Source of the DNA: Balamuthia mandrillaris
Lineage: Eukaryota > Discosea > Longamoebia > Balamuthiidae
Reading direction: 5' to 3'
Length of the DNA stretch: 20,201 nt
Assembly: GCA_031835245.1 (NCBI GenBank)
Contig: JAVKOQ010000593.1
Coordinates: forward strand, 5,001-25,201
Shown here: one piece after another, positions 7,436 through 16,178 of the stretch
Numbering within the stretch: position 1 is the stretch's first letter
Layout of the letters: every line of letters begins with the position of its first letter
Translations under genes and position numbers: made by a program
The notes under the pieces: generated by a model
Seen by the model: only the letters and a program-made list of their open reading frames with translations
Databases searched by the model: none
What the model was told of the DNA's origin: nothing

Positions 7436-9815
7436 ATGTATCACTATCGTTCCGCCACCGCACTCTTCCTCTGCGCCACTCTTGCTCTTCTTCTTTCCTC
7501 CGGTTGTTCCACTGTGTCTGCGCTAAACGGCACCTGTCGACTGTGGAACGGCGTGCCCACCCATTGCACGCAATTTAAGGAATATTTGTGTTTGTACCGC
7601 TTCTATCTTGTTTCTTTCTTTTTCCCTCACCCCTCCCCGGGTTCATACTCTTTCTTGTGTCTTTTATTCATTAAAAAAAAACAATAAACCAGCCGGAACA
7701 ACGCATATCTTCGTGCCGTTTGGAAGCACCCTGGAGGAACAACAAGCAAAAGCCACTACGGTCATCAATACGGCCGGTACCGCCGGGCCTTTGATCGGTC
7801 TGGACTGTGCCACCTACTACGCCAACATGGCCTGCAGCACGCACCTCCGGCCCTGCACCACCGATGGTTTGCACTCCCAGAGCGCTTTTGATCTTTTGTT
7901 TCATTCCCTGTGACGAGTTGTGTGGGCTCAATTTTAATATGGAGTGTTGTTTTTGTTGATCTACAGGCACCATGTGGAAGCCTATCCCACAACAACCATG
8001 CGAAGTGGTTTGCAACAAATACGGTTCGTTCCTTTATTTTTTTTTTCCTGAGTTTTTTGGGTCATGTGACACACCGAACGATAAAAACAGTGAGCGAATG
8101 TGCACCAAAAATTGTGAATGCTGGAAGAATACCTGGAATGGGACTGTACTTCCCTCCGGGTTTCAGGGCTCCCATCACCTGCACAGAAAGAGACATTAAC
8201 ATGTTCAACGATTTCATGTTCCAAGTCCCTACCTACGACGCCTTCGCGCTGGCCAGCAATGATACCATCCCGGAGGACATAACCGAGGACTGGTTGCGCA
8301 TTGCAGCAAACGCCAGCTGCAACGGTCCCACCTTCAGGGACTATGTGGCGGTAGTCTGTCAACCCCCTCTCGTGCAGGATCCAGACAATCCCATTCGCTG
8401 TGGCTTCGCGTGTCCGTTGCCTTCGTACAGCGATAAACAGTATGATGCGGTGAAAATCGTCCAAACCGTGTTTGGCTGGCTGTCTCTGGTATTTCTCCCC
8501 TTCTTTGTTCCTTTCTTCCTTCTTTCCACAAACGCAATGAACTGAAACAAACAGGTTGGTAGTGCTCTTGTCGTCATCTCATATGCTTTTCACCCTAGCC
8601 TGAGAGCCTTCCCAGCCAATCTTATTATGATGGCCTCGATTGCGGCCCATATAGCAGCTTGGGCTATCGTATTCCCGAGCTTCGTTGGCCACGAGGATGT
8701 GTGGTGTGGCCCTGATGGGGAGTTCTTGTCCCCAACCTGGGTATTGGGTCTGCAGATCACGGTTGACTTTGAGTTTGACCAGCTGCTGTCCAAGTCCAGC
8801 ATATGTACTTTCCAAGGCTTTCTCCTCCAGTTCGGCTTCCTTTCCACCACTATGTGGTGGGGCAACATTGCCTTCAACATGTTTATAACAGTAAGTTGTA
8901 CTCACTTCTCTCTCTCTCTCTCCTCCCCGCTTCCTCTTCCTCCACTCTTTGTACTTACATTGTCGATCTTGTCTTTGTGAAGATTTACTTCCATAAAATG
9001 CTTCCTAAGAGTGCTGGCTTCAAGACTGGATTACAAGTGCTGTTACATGTGGTGGGATGGGTTGTGCCATTCATCCTCATTCTCATCCCGGCAGCTGCCG
9101 AAAAGATGGCTTTTCAGCCTGGAGATACTTTGTATGTTCGCTCTTTTTACCCTGCGTCATCTTTTCCTTCTCGGCTTCGTTCATTCTTGCTTACCCTGTT
9201 TGATATCGCAGCTGCTCCATTTCGCCAGAGGATGACAATGTGTGGTTCATCGTCTTCTGGGCTTTGCCTGTTGGCATCGTGCTGCTGGTCGGTCTCGCCC
9301 TGTTCGTGGGAAGCATCGTCCAGATCGTCCGCGCCGCCATTCAAGCCAACCAGATCCAACGGGCCTTCGTGACCTACTATCGCCTTCTCATTTTCATCTT
9401 CCTCTATCTCATGCTCTACTGCTTCATCTTTGCCTACACGCTCGACCTCTCCGCCAATCAAGCCGAAGTGGAGGAGAGCTACGGCGAGTATTTGGCCTGC
9501 CTGTCCTTCGAGGACGATTGCCACCTCAGCTCCGATGCTCACAACTACCCCCTGGCCGTGCTGCGTGGGTTCGCCTACTCCGTCCTGGGCTTCTGCTTGT
9601 TCCTCACCTTCTGCATCTCCGAGCCGGTGTTCAAGTTCTGGAGGGCCTTCTTCCCGGCCCTTGCTCGCGGTCACTTCTCGTCGGCCTTCAACCCCTCCGA
9701 GAGCAACACCAGCACGAACAAGAAGCCCAACAAGACCACCGCCGCGTCCCACAAGATGACCATCACCATGCGAGACGACGAGAACACCATCCTCGACGAG
9801 GATGTCCGTTTGTGA
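7436..9815 (+). CDS. Frizzled/Smoothened-like seven-transmembrane receptor (class F)
   Basis: Seven exons: 7436-7589, 7693-7866, 7967-8023, 8091-8488, 8555-8890, 8983-9131, 9212-9815; 623 residues. A signal peptide (about 1-30) leads into a cysteine-rich domain with the Frizzled pattern, including LDCATYYANMACSTHLRPC, QPCEVVCNKYVSEC and further paired cysteines to about residue 260. Seven helices follow: TM1 (VFGWLSLVGSALVVISY), TM2 (LIMMASIAAHIAAWAIVF), TM3 (FGFLSTTMWWGNIAFNM), TM4 (VLLHVVGWVVPFILILIP), TM5 (FIVFWALPVGIVLLVGLALF), TM6 (YRLLIFIFLYLMLYCFIF) and TM7 (RGFAYSVLGFCLFLTFCIS). The tail after TM7 is short, Ser/Thr/Asn-rich and ends DEDVRL. It lacks the KTxxxW Dishevelled-binding motif of animal Frizzleds. 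The arrangement resembles the fsl receptors of dictyostelids, whose ligands are mostly unknown. Exon phases all agree, so the model is firm; the first donor (GTTTGT at 7590) is the least certain site. Confidence 0.9.
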
Positions 9816-10224
9816 ATGCAGAGAGGAGAGAGAGGAGCCGAAATTTCATTTATCGATTTGTCGACAATATATTAGTCTTTGCCTGAGGGGCAAATAACTT
9901 AATTTCTCAAACCAAAAAATTATTTTTTTTCTTTTCTTTTTCTTTTCTTTTTTTTTCGCAGTGAAAAGAAAAAGTGAAACAAAAAGGCCTCACAGTCTCT
10001 CTCCTTTGTAATCATCTCGCTACTTTTTTTTTTTTTGATGTACGATTGTTTGATTTGTTTATTCTTTATATACATTTTTTTTTTTGCCCTCTCTCTCTCT
10101 CTCTCTCTTTTCTTCACAAAATCTTTACTTACCCCTTTTTTAAAAAAATAAAAACATTAATCACTCACTACATTTTATTTTTCCGAACACAATCAATCCT
10201 ACAGTTTTTGCACACAAAACAACA
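9816..10224. promoter_or_regulatory. Intergenic region: 3' flank of receptor gene and promoter of RanBP1
   Basis: Both flanking genes are on the plus strand. The stretch is very T-rich, with poly(T) runs at about 9922-9957, 10026-10037 and 10076-10085 and a CT repeat at 10088-10108 upstream of the RanBP1 start, likely in or near its 5' leader. No open frame with coding character is seen. A 10-bp palindrome TTGTCGACAA lies at 9858-9867. Confidence 0.5.
10088..10108. repeat. CT microsatellite upstream of RanBP1
   Basis: About ten CT units on the sense strand of RanBP1, 117 bp before its start codon. Confidence 0.9.
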
Positions 10225-11081
10225 ATGAGCTCCGAAGAGAACAAGGAAACCACCGCTGCCACCGCTGAGGCTCCCGCCGAAGAGAAGAAGGAGGAAACCA
10301 GCACTGCCGCTGAAGAGAAAAAGGAGGAGACCAGCGAAAAGAACGAGGGAGAGGCCAAAGAGGGCGAGGAAGGTTCCCTTTCCGAGGTCAAGGTGGTTAC
10401 TCATGAGGAGGACGAAGAAGTGTTGTTTAAGATGTACGGCCTTCTTTTCTCTTCGCTGCCTGCCACGCTCCTTCCCTTAACGGAGATTTCCTGACATTCA
10501 ATCGCTTTCCTTTGATTTTTTTTAAAAATTTACAGAAGGGCAAAGTTGTTCCGATTTGACAAGGAAGGAAGTCAATGGAAGGAACGAGGCGTGGGTGACG
10601 CGAAGTTCCTCAAGCACAAAGACACTGGCAAGATCAGACTTTTGATGAGACGCGACAAGACCCTCAAGATCTGCGCCAACCACTACCGTACGTCCTTGTT
10701 CCTCTCGCCCTTACTTTCTTTTCCTTTCTTCCTCCGTTCTCTCCTCTCTCTCTCTCTCTCTCTGCCCTTTGCCTAAGCGATTTTTCTATTCCACAGTCTC
10801 TCCTGCCATGAAACTCGGCGAAAACGTTGGAAGTGACAGGTCTTGGGTGTGGACAGCTGTCGACTTTGCTGACCAGGAACCCAAAGAAGAAGTCCTCGCC
10901 ATCCGTTTTGCCAACACCGAGCGTACCTTTCCCTCTCTCTCTTTTGCTCCCTCTTTTTCTCTCTCTTTTTCTCTCCTCTCCTTACGCAGTTGTTCTTACC
11001 CGATTTTTCTCAGATGCTCAATCCTTCAAGGAGAAGTTTGAAGAGTACCAAAAGGAAATGGCAGAGCTCCTTAAGAAGTAA
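10225..11081 (+). CDS. ranbp1: Ran-binding protein 1 (RanBD1 domain)
   Basis: Four exons: 10225-10433, 10536-10687, 10797-10922, 11014-11081; 184 residues, close to the usual RanBP1 length. The N-terminus (about 1-60) is a Glu/Lys/Ala-rich acidic stretch. The RanBD1 domain begins at [18 protein letters not shown] and runs through [51 protein letters not shown] and [20 protein letters not shown] to the end. In the family this protein binds RanGTP and helps RanGAP release cargo at the cytoplasmic side of the nuclear pore. The ATG follows AACA and is the only one at the head of the acidic region. In exon 2 the acceptor after TTTACAG keeps the conserved Arg of K(I/M)RAKLFRF; the variant Ile comes from the split ATA codon. 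No leucine-rich export signal is evident at the C-terminus, which ends MAELLKK. Confidence 0.96.
10743..10763. repeat. CT microsatellite in RanBP1 intron 2
   Basis: A near-perfect CT run inside intron 10688-10796, on the sense strand. Intron 3 (10923-11013) is likewise rich in CTCT and CTTT blocks. Confidence 0.9.
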
Positions 11082-11298
11082 ACGTGTCCCTTCCCTTTCT
11101 TCCTCATTTACTTTACACTTCTTTCAAAACAAAAAAAAAAACCTAAACAAAAACGATTACAAACTTCTTTCTTCTTTCTCGCGCACAACGAGGTTACTTT
11201 CTCTCTTCTTTGTTTTTTAAAAGTTATCACATTATATTTTCTTCTTTAGATACATCAAAACAAAAGCACTGGAGAGCTATCTCTCTCTCTTGCTTCTT

Positions 11299-12042
11299 TT
11301 ACTTCCTGCGGCGTCTCTGACTGTTATTCTTGACAACTCGGACCTTCTCTCCCTGGCTCAGCTTCACCCTCCGCCTCCTCTTCTCCTCCTCTGCTTCCGC
11401 CAGCCGATCCTCCACTTTGGGCGGCAGCCTAACTTTTCTCTCCAACATCCGCTTGGCAATGCTCATCCGGGACGCGCCGCCTGGAGCTCCAGCACCAGCC
11501 ATGACCTTCCTGCTATCCACGCCGACTCTTCTTTGCAGGTCCTCCATGGCTTTCTCCTGGGCCACGTCCGGGTCCTCCCCTTCCTCCAGCAACTCGTACA
11601 GGTAATTGGCGTACATGCTCTCCCAACTCATGGCTTCCAACAGCGTTTCCTCCTTGTCATGCTTGGAGGACCCTCCTTTGAGCCAGCTGCGGACGGCCAG
11701 ACCAACCCAGAGGCTTGTCAGGATCAAGAAGAGGGCGCCCGCCAGGAAGAGCACGTGCTTGACCTTGAGGTGCTGACCCAGGTGGCGGAGCTTGTGCTTG
11801 TGGAGCGAGAGCTTGCTGTTCCACTTGCCGGCCGGGGGCAGCATGAAGGGCAGGTGCTGGCTCATCACGCCTTCCAGGTCCTCTCCCGCGAGGGAACAAA
11901 AGGAAGGGGGCGGAGAGGGGGAGGAGGAGGTTTTGGATCGGCCTCTGGCATCCAGCTGGGGCATGTCCAAGTCCATGGTGAGATAGGCCGACGTGGTCGT
12001 GGGGAGGGTTGATGTGGGGCCTCCTAGTACTGCTCGCTTCAT
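11299..12042 (-). CDS. Single-span membrane protein of unknown function
   Basis: One exon, 247 residues. The N-terminal 70 residues are Ser/Thr/Pro-rich. A single membrane segment (HVLFLAGALFLILTSLWVGLAV, split here as residues about 96-118) follows a Lys/His-rich stretch (LHKHKLRHLGQHLKVK). The rest is hydrophilic and helical, with an acidic block (ESMYANYLYELLEEGEDPDV, AQEKAMEDLQRR) and a very basic end (EEEKRRRRVKL, NNSQRRRRK). The basic residues before the helix would favour an N-inside orientation. I do not recognise a family. The ATG at 12042 sits two bases after TTGTTGCTGTTGCAG, a good splice acceptor preceded by a CT and T tract, so a 5' untranslated intron (about 12163-12046, donor AA|GTGCGT) is likely; joining the upstream frame to this exon would hit a stop, which fits a non-coding leader. 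The gene converges on RanBP1, 217 bp away. Confidence 0.75.
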   Translation of the reverse strand: MKRAVLGGPTSTLPTTTSAYLTMDLDMPQLDARGRSKTSSSPSPPPSFCSLAGEDLEGVMSQHLPFMLPPAGKWNSKLSLHKHKLRHLGQHLKVKHVLFLAGALFLILTSLWVGLAVRSWLKGGSSKHDKEETLLEAMSWESMYANYLYELLEEGEDPDVAQEKAMEDLQRRVGVDSRKVMAGAGAPGGASRMSIAKRMLERKVRLPPKVEDRLAEAEEEKRRRRVKLSQGEKVRVVKNNSQRRRRK

Positions 12043-12752
12043 CTCTGCAACAGCAACAACAACAAAAAAAAAAGAGAGAGAAAGAGAGAGAGAGGATATG
12101 TGTTCTTCTTCTTGGGTTTGTTTCTCTTGTGTTTATGTTTTTCAGTTTGTTGCACACACGCACTTGGGTGGTTTTTAAAATGACTCCCTCCCTCCCTAGG
12201 GGGTGGGGGTCTTGCTGCAACTCCACGAAAAGTGAGGAGCAAGCAGGCAGCAAATTGAGGGAGGAGCACTGGAAGTGAACCCCAATGGGCAGGTCCTCCA
12301 AAAATTTATAAAAAAAAAAAAAGGGTGGCCTCCATGAAGAAATGAATAAAAAAAACACTTCGACGAATTTCCGTGGGGAAGCGGGAGCGGCGGCCGGAGA
12401 AAATGCAGAGAACACGCTTTTGAAATAAGAAGGTTTACACTGGTTTGAAAGACGAAGAAAAAAACAACAACCCCAGAGAGAATGCGGTGAAAGATGACGG
12501 ACATTCGCGAGGCTGGACCGCTTATTATTAGCGGCAAGAATGAACTATCATCACTTCTTTTCTTTTTCTTTTTTTTCTTTGTCGACTGAAAAAATAATTT
12601 GTCAATATTTTACCAAAATCCTCTAAATTTTTAGTCCTATTTCTAAAATTCCGAAATTTTCATGAGAGAATACAATATACGAAAATTGTCGACAAAATGC
12701 CTTGAATAAGGCATAAAAATCGATAAAATCGATTAATCGAACAATAAAACAC
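12043..12752. promoter_or_regulatory. Divergent promoter region between the single-span membrane protein and the MFS transporter
   Basis: The left half likely holds the 5' leader and its intron for the minus-strand gene. The right part, about 12580-12750, is strongly AT-rich and carries short palindromes: TTGTCGACAA (12686-12695), two tandem copies of AAAATCGAT (12716-12724 and 12725-12733) and the perfect 12-bp palindrome TCGATTAATCGA (12729-12740), only 12 bp before the transporter start codon. Open frames here on the minus strand have no coding character. Confidence 0.5.
12069..12095. repeat. GA/CT-rich tract in the probable 5' leader intron of the 11299-12042 gene
   Basis: An A run followed by GA units; pyrimidine on the minus strand, directly ahead of the acceptor-like TTGCAG. 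It fits the pattern of CT repeats in introns of this window. Confidence 0.8.
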
Positions 12753-15498
12753 ATGAAAAGACGCGAAGATGAGGAGGAAGAGGAGAGCGCCTCCGAGGAG
12801 GTTGCCCTCTACGGCCAAGGCTCCGCCTCCAGCGGCAGCCATGAGCTGCGGGTGGATGTCCCGATGATGGACGCCAGTTCCCCTTCCCTGCACTCCAAGC
12901 CCACGCCCTTGCCCAAGAAGAAAATGTTCGTGCTGATGTGCGTGGTCATGTCGGAGGGTCTGGCCGGGAGCCTGTTGCTGCCTTTCATCGCCTTCATGGT
13001 TCGCAGCTTTGGCATCACGGACGATGATAGGGTAAGGCGTTCTCTTTCTCTTCTCTTCTTTACGAAAGACCATCCACTGACCAGTGGTGAGTGCTCTTCT
13101 TGGGCGGGCAGGACATCGGCTACTACGCTGGCTATGTCACTTCGGCCTTTTTTCTCGGACAATTTTCCAGCAAGTACTTTTCTTGGCTCATCTCTCACCC
13201 TCTCTCATTTCCTTCTGCTTCTCTCGCTTCTCATGCTTTTCTTGCTTCTCTGCTCTGCTGCCCTGCCTCTGCTCTGTTCTGCTCTGCCTCTGCCTCTGCT
13301 CTCTGCCTCTGCCTGCCTCTGCTCTGCTCTCTGCTTCTGCTCTGCCTCTGCCTCTGCTCCCTGCCTCTGCCTCTGCCTCTGCCTCTGCCTGCTCTTGCTC
13401 TCTTTGCCTCTGCTCTCTGCTTCTCTCTCTGCCTCTTGCCTCTGCTCTCTGCTCTTCCTCTTTGCTTCCCCTTCCGTTTAGCTTACTCAACGCGTTCCAG
13501 CTTTTTGTGGGGATGGATCTCGGATCGGAAAGGCAGGCGACCCGTGTTGTTGGTTGGGCTCGCTGGCAATGCTATCACGACGCTCCTCTTTGGGACCAGC
13601 CAGAACTTGGCGTGGGCCATGGCAAGTCGCTTCTTGAACGGAGCTCTGAATGGAGTGGCCTCCGTTACAAAGAGCTACATTGCTGAAATAACAGATGAGA
13701 GCAATCAAGCTCTTGGCTTTTCTCTTCGTGCTGCTGCTTTTGGGTTGGGAGGAATCTTAGGTTTCTCTTTTCCTTCTTGTTCTTGTTCTTGTTCTTGTTC
13801 TTGTTCTTGTTCTTGTTCTTGTTCTTGTTCTTGTTCTTGTTCTTGTTCTTGTTCTTGTTCTTGTTCTTGTTCTTGTTCTTGTTCTTTCTTCTTGTTCTTC
13901 TTCTTCTTCTTCTTCTTCTTGTTCTTCTTCATTTTTCTTCTTCTTCTTCTTCTTCTTCTTCTTCTTTGTCTCTTATCAACAATATTTCAATGCAGGTCCG
14001 TTGTTGGGAGGAGGGTTAGCAAGACCCTACAAACGGTTTCCTTGGTTAGCGGACTCGATATTTGGCGAGGATGGCTTCCCTTTTCTGCTGCCTTGTTTGG
14101 TGTCCTTCTCGATGAACATGGTTGGCCTCGTCTTTGGCTTCTTCTTTCTCACAGAGACACTTCAGAGAAGAAAGAGCGCACAAGTGGTGAACGAGGCGGA
14201 CTCCCTTTCATTGCTTGAAAAAGCAGACACAAAAGAAGAACTTGAAAATGAAGAAGGGCAAGAGAATGGAGAGGAAAAAGGCCAAGAGGAGTTGGAAAGA
14301 TGGGAAGAGAGTGTTGATGAAGGAGGAGAAAGCAGCGAAAAAAGAACGCGAGGAGGAAGCACACCCCACAAGCTTTTAAACATCTTTCGGAAACAAAGAC
14401 GAAAACGTTGGAATAACAAACAAAGCGAAGGGGATGAAGTAAGTCTCATCCCTCTAACAACATTGTCATCTGCCGCCAAGCGGCGAATGGAAGAAAACGA
14501 GACAGATGATAGACTAGAAGAGGGAGAAGAAGAGGCAAACGAGATGACAAATGACGACGAGGGAAAAAGTGCTGACTTACACATGCTTCAACATTCTTCA
14601 GATGATGAAAAGCTTCCAACTTTTTTCGACATTCTCAAAGATAAATGGGTCATGGTGCTTAGTTTGCTTTACGCTTTGATCGCGATGGTCGATTTAGCAT
14701 TTGTGGAGGTGTTCAGCGTTTGGAGTCTCAATTCGCCTCACGACGAGCACGCTCCAGGTTTAGGTTCGTTAGAAGCGAAGTCTTCATCTCCTCCTCCTCT
14801 TCTTTCGGTAACCACTAAGGGGAAAAAAAGGGTTTGACACATTACAAATTGGACTGCCAAGTACAACAGCAGCGGTAGCGATGGTCCTTTTTCAACTGTT
14901 CATCTATCCGCCAATGGACAAGCGATTAGGCTCCCTGCGAACCTATCGGCTGTGTATTGGCTGTTCAGTCCCGTTCTTGGCCTGCTTTCCTCTGTTGCAT
15001 CGACTCAGTGGCGTCTCTTCGCATGATTGGTTGCTGTGGGCAGCGTTGCTGCCATTCTACACATTGCTGCGGCTACTCGTCATCGGATGCTACGCTTCCA
15101 TCAACATTTTGGTCGCTCTTCCTCTCTTTTAGTTCTCTTCTCTGCCTCTGCTTCTCATTATGCATTTCATGTAACTGCTTTATCAACGTGCAGGTGAGTA
15201 ATGCTGCTGGCAGGGCTCGCTTAGGAATGGCCAATGGAGTTTCCACCGCTATGGCCGCCTTTGCTCGAATGTACCTCTTCTCTTCTCCATTCTTATCTCT
15301 ACTTTTCTGACTGTTTGCTTGTCTACAAAAAGGTTGGCTCCTTCGTTTGGGGGCACTATATTTGCATTTTCGCTGCGCGGGAGCACCTTTCCGTTCAACT
15401 ATAACTTCATCTTCCTGTGTTTCGCCCTTCTCAACGGGATCAACTGCGGCTGCACCTTTTGGGTTCCCTCTTCTGTCAACCAGCGAAGAACGAACTGA
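12753..15498 (+). CDS. Major facilitator superfamily transporter, ZIFL/tetracycline-resistance-like
   Basis: Seven exons: 12753-13031, 13112-13173, 13501-13760, 13996-14763, 14831-15111, 15194-15270, 15333-15498; 630 residues. The first ~55 residues are acidic and polar. Motif A after TM2 reads GWISDRKGRRP, with the preceding DIGYYAGYVTSAFFLGQ typical of the plant ZIFL and fungal relatives. Other family blocks are SRFLNGALNG (TM4), LGPLLGGGLARP (TM5), FLTETL (end of TM6), LYALIAMVDLAFVEVFSVW (TM7) and FQLFIYPPMDKRLG (TM8). A loop of about 160 residues between TM6 and TM7 is rich in Glu, Lys and Arg, longer than usual and probably cytoplasmic. The last exon gives TM11-12 and ends SVNQRRTN. In the family substrates are organic acids, chelators or drugs, moved by proton exchange; the substrate here is not readable. 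Introns 2 and 3 are unusually long because of simple repeats. It diverges from the single-span membrane protein gene. Confidence 0.9.
13246..13470. repeat. Imperfect CTCTGC/CTCTG minisatellite in MFS intron 2
   Basis: Most of the 327-bp intron (13174-13500) is built of CTCTGC, CTCTG and CTTGC units in irregular order. Frames stay open across it and would encode Cys/Leu/Ser/Ala runs, but the MFS alignment requires its removal. Confidence 0.85.
13774..13881. repeat. (TTCTTG)18 hexanucleotide repeat in MFS intron 3
   Basis: Eighteen perfect TTCTTG copies, followed to about 13965 by TTC repeats, within intron 13761-13995. It is pyrimidine-rich on the sense strand and contiguous with the acceptor TTTCAATGCAG. 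Confidence 0.97.
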
Positions 15499-15598
15499 TC
15501 AAAAGGTACAACAAAAAGAAAGCAAGTTTTTTAAAAGAGAGAGAAAGATAGTTTCTTATTTATAAAAGTTAAAGCTTTGTTTATAAACATAAATCCAC

Positions 15599-15887
15599 TT
15601 ACGGAAGATCCGACAAGCTTTTCTTTGGTGGAGGACCTTTTTTTGTTGGAGAAGAAAAGAAAGAAATCAGAAAAAAATAGAGAAGAAGGTGAAGAAAAGA
15701 GAGAAGATTTACCTCGTGGGACGTTGGTGGTCTGTTGGTTGTAGCCGCTCGTGTTGTGCGCGCCGACGCCGCCCATGGGGGTGGGGTTCCACTCGCGCTG
15801 GCCGACGGGCTTCTGCTCGCCTTTGACGTAGCCTGGGGCGGCCTCGCGGATCTTTTGCTCAAAGAGTGCTTTCTTCTGCGTCGCCAT
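15599..15887 (-). CDS. Small 70-residue protein of unknown function
   Basis: Two exons, 15887-15713 and 15636-15599, joined across a 76-bp intron (donor G|GTAAAT, acceptor AAAAAAAG). It starts MATQKKALFEQKIREAAPG, has a Gly/Asn/Gln-rich middle and ends PPPKKSLSDLP. The coding exon is markedly richer in GC than its surroundings, and ATG lies in a good context (GAGAGATGGCG), which support a real gene; I recognise no domain. The protein has no signal peptide or membrane segment and looks largely disordered apart from a possible N-terminal helix. The stop codon TAA is part of GTAAGT, a perfect donor sequence, so an extra short 3' exon is possible. It converges on the MFS gene, 100 bp away. Confidence 0.6.
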
Positions 15888-15956
15888 CTCTCTCTGTCGT
15901 TCTTCTATTTATTTCTTTTTTTTGTTTTTAATTTTTTCAAAGGTGTTTTTGATATA

Positions 15957-15980
15957 AAGCTATATTGCAATATAGCTTTT
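15957..15980. repeat. Perfect 24-bp palindrome
   Basis: AAAGCTATATTG followed directly by its exact reverse complement, with no spacer. It lies 69 bp upstream of the small-protein start codon and about 200 bp past the RhoGEF stop, both on the minus strand. Could be a dimeric factor site in the promoter; as a hairpin it would be AT-rich and weak. Confidence 0.9.
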
Positions 15981-16019
15981 TAAGGAGGAGCAATCATTGT
16001 AAAGCTTGGGTATCCCATT

Positions 16020-16025
16020 TTTATT
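16020..16025 (-). terminator. Candidate AATAAA poly(A) signal for RhoGEF
   Basis: AATAAA on the minus strand, about 155 nt past the TGA stop codon at 16181-16179, in AT-rich sequence. Confidence 0.4.
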
Positions 16026-16178
16026 ATTTGTTAGTTTTGTTTTAGAGAAATTAAAAATGTGAATAAAATAATCGTTTTTTTTATGTTTTTCTACTGATAA
16101 AAATACAGAGAAAGAATGGGTAAAAAAAGAAGAGAGATTGAGAAGAAACAAAAAAGCAATGGCGTCCGTTTTCGAAGA

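Larger units (their letters stand above)
15888..16178. promoter_or_regulatory. Intergenic: 3' flank of RhoGEF and promoter of the small-protein gene
   Basis: An AT-rich stretch of 291 bp between two head-to-tail minus-strand genes. Besides the palindrome at 15957-15980 and a minus-strand AATAAA at 16020-16025 I see no other feature. Confidence 0.5.

Noticed and set aside
9242-9886. Long out-of-frame and antisense open frames over the last receptor exon
   Set aside because: That exon is rich in GC, which removes stops in other frames. Only the frame with TM5-TM7 matches the family.
12196-12537. Minus-strand open frames with hydrophobic Phe-rich segments upstream of the single-span protein gene
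   Set aside because: They arise from A/T runs, do not join in frame to the downstream exon, and are better read as 5' leader sequence.
13188-13490. Antisense Arg/Glu/Ala-rich open frame over MFS intron 2
   Set aside because: It is simple-sequence translation of CTCTGC units with no start context or homology.
13774-13965. Open frames across the TTCTTG/TTC repeats encoding Ser-Cys, Phe-Leu or, antisense, Gln-Glu repeats
   Set aside because: They are by-products of the hexamer repeat inside an intron; the MFS alignment continues exactly across the splice sites.
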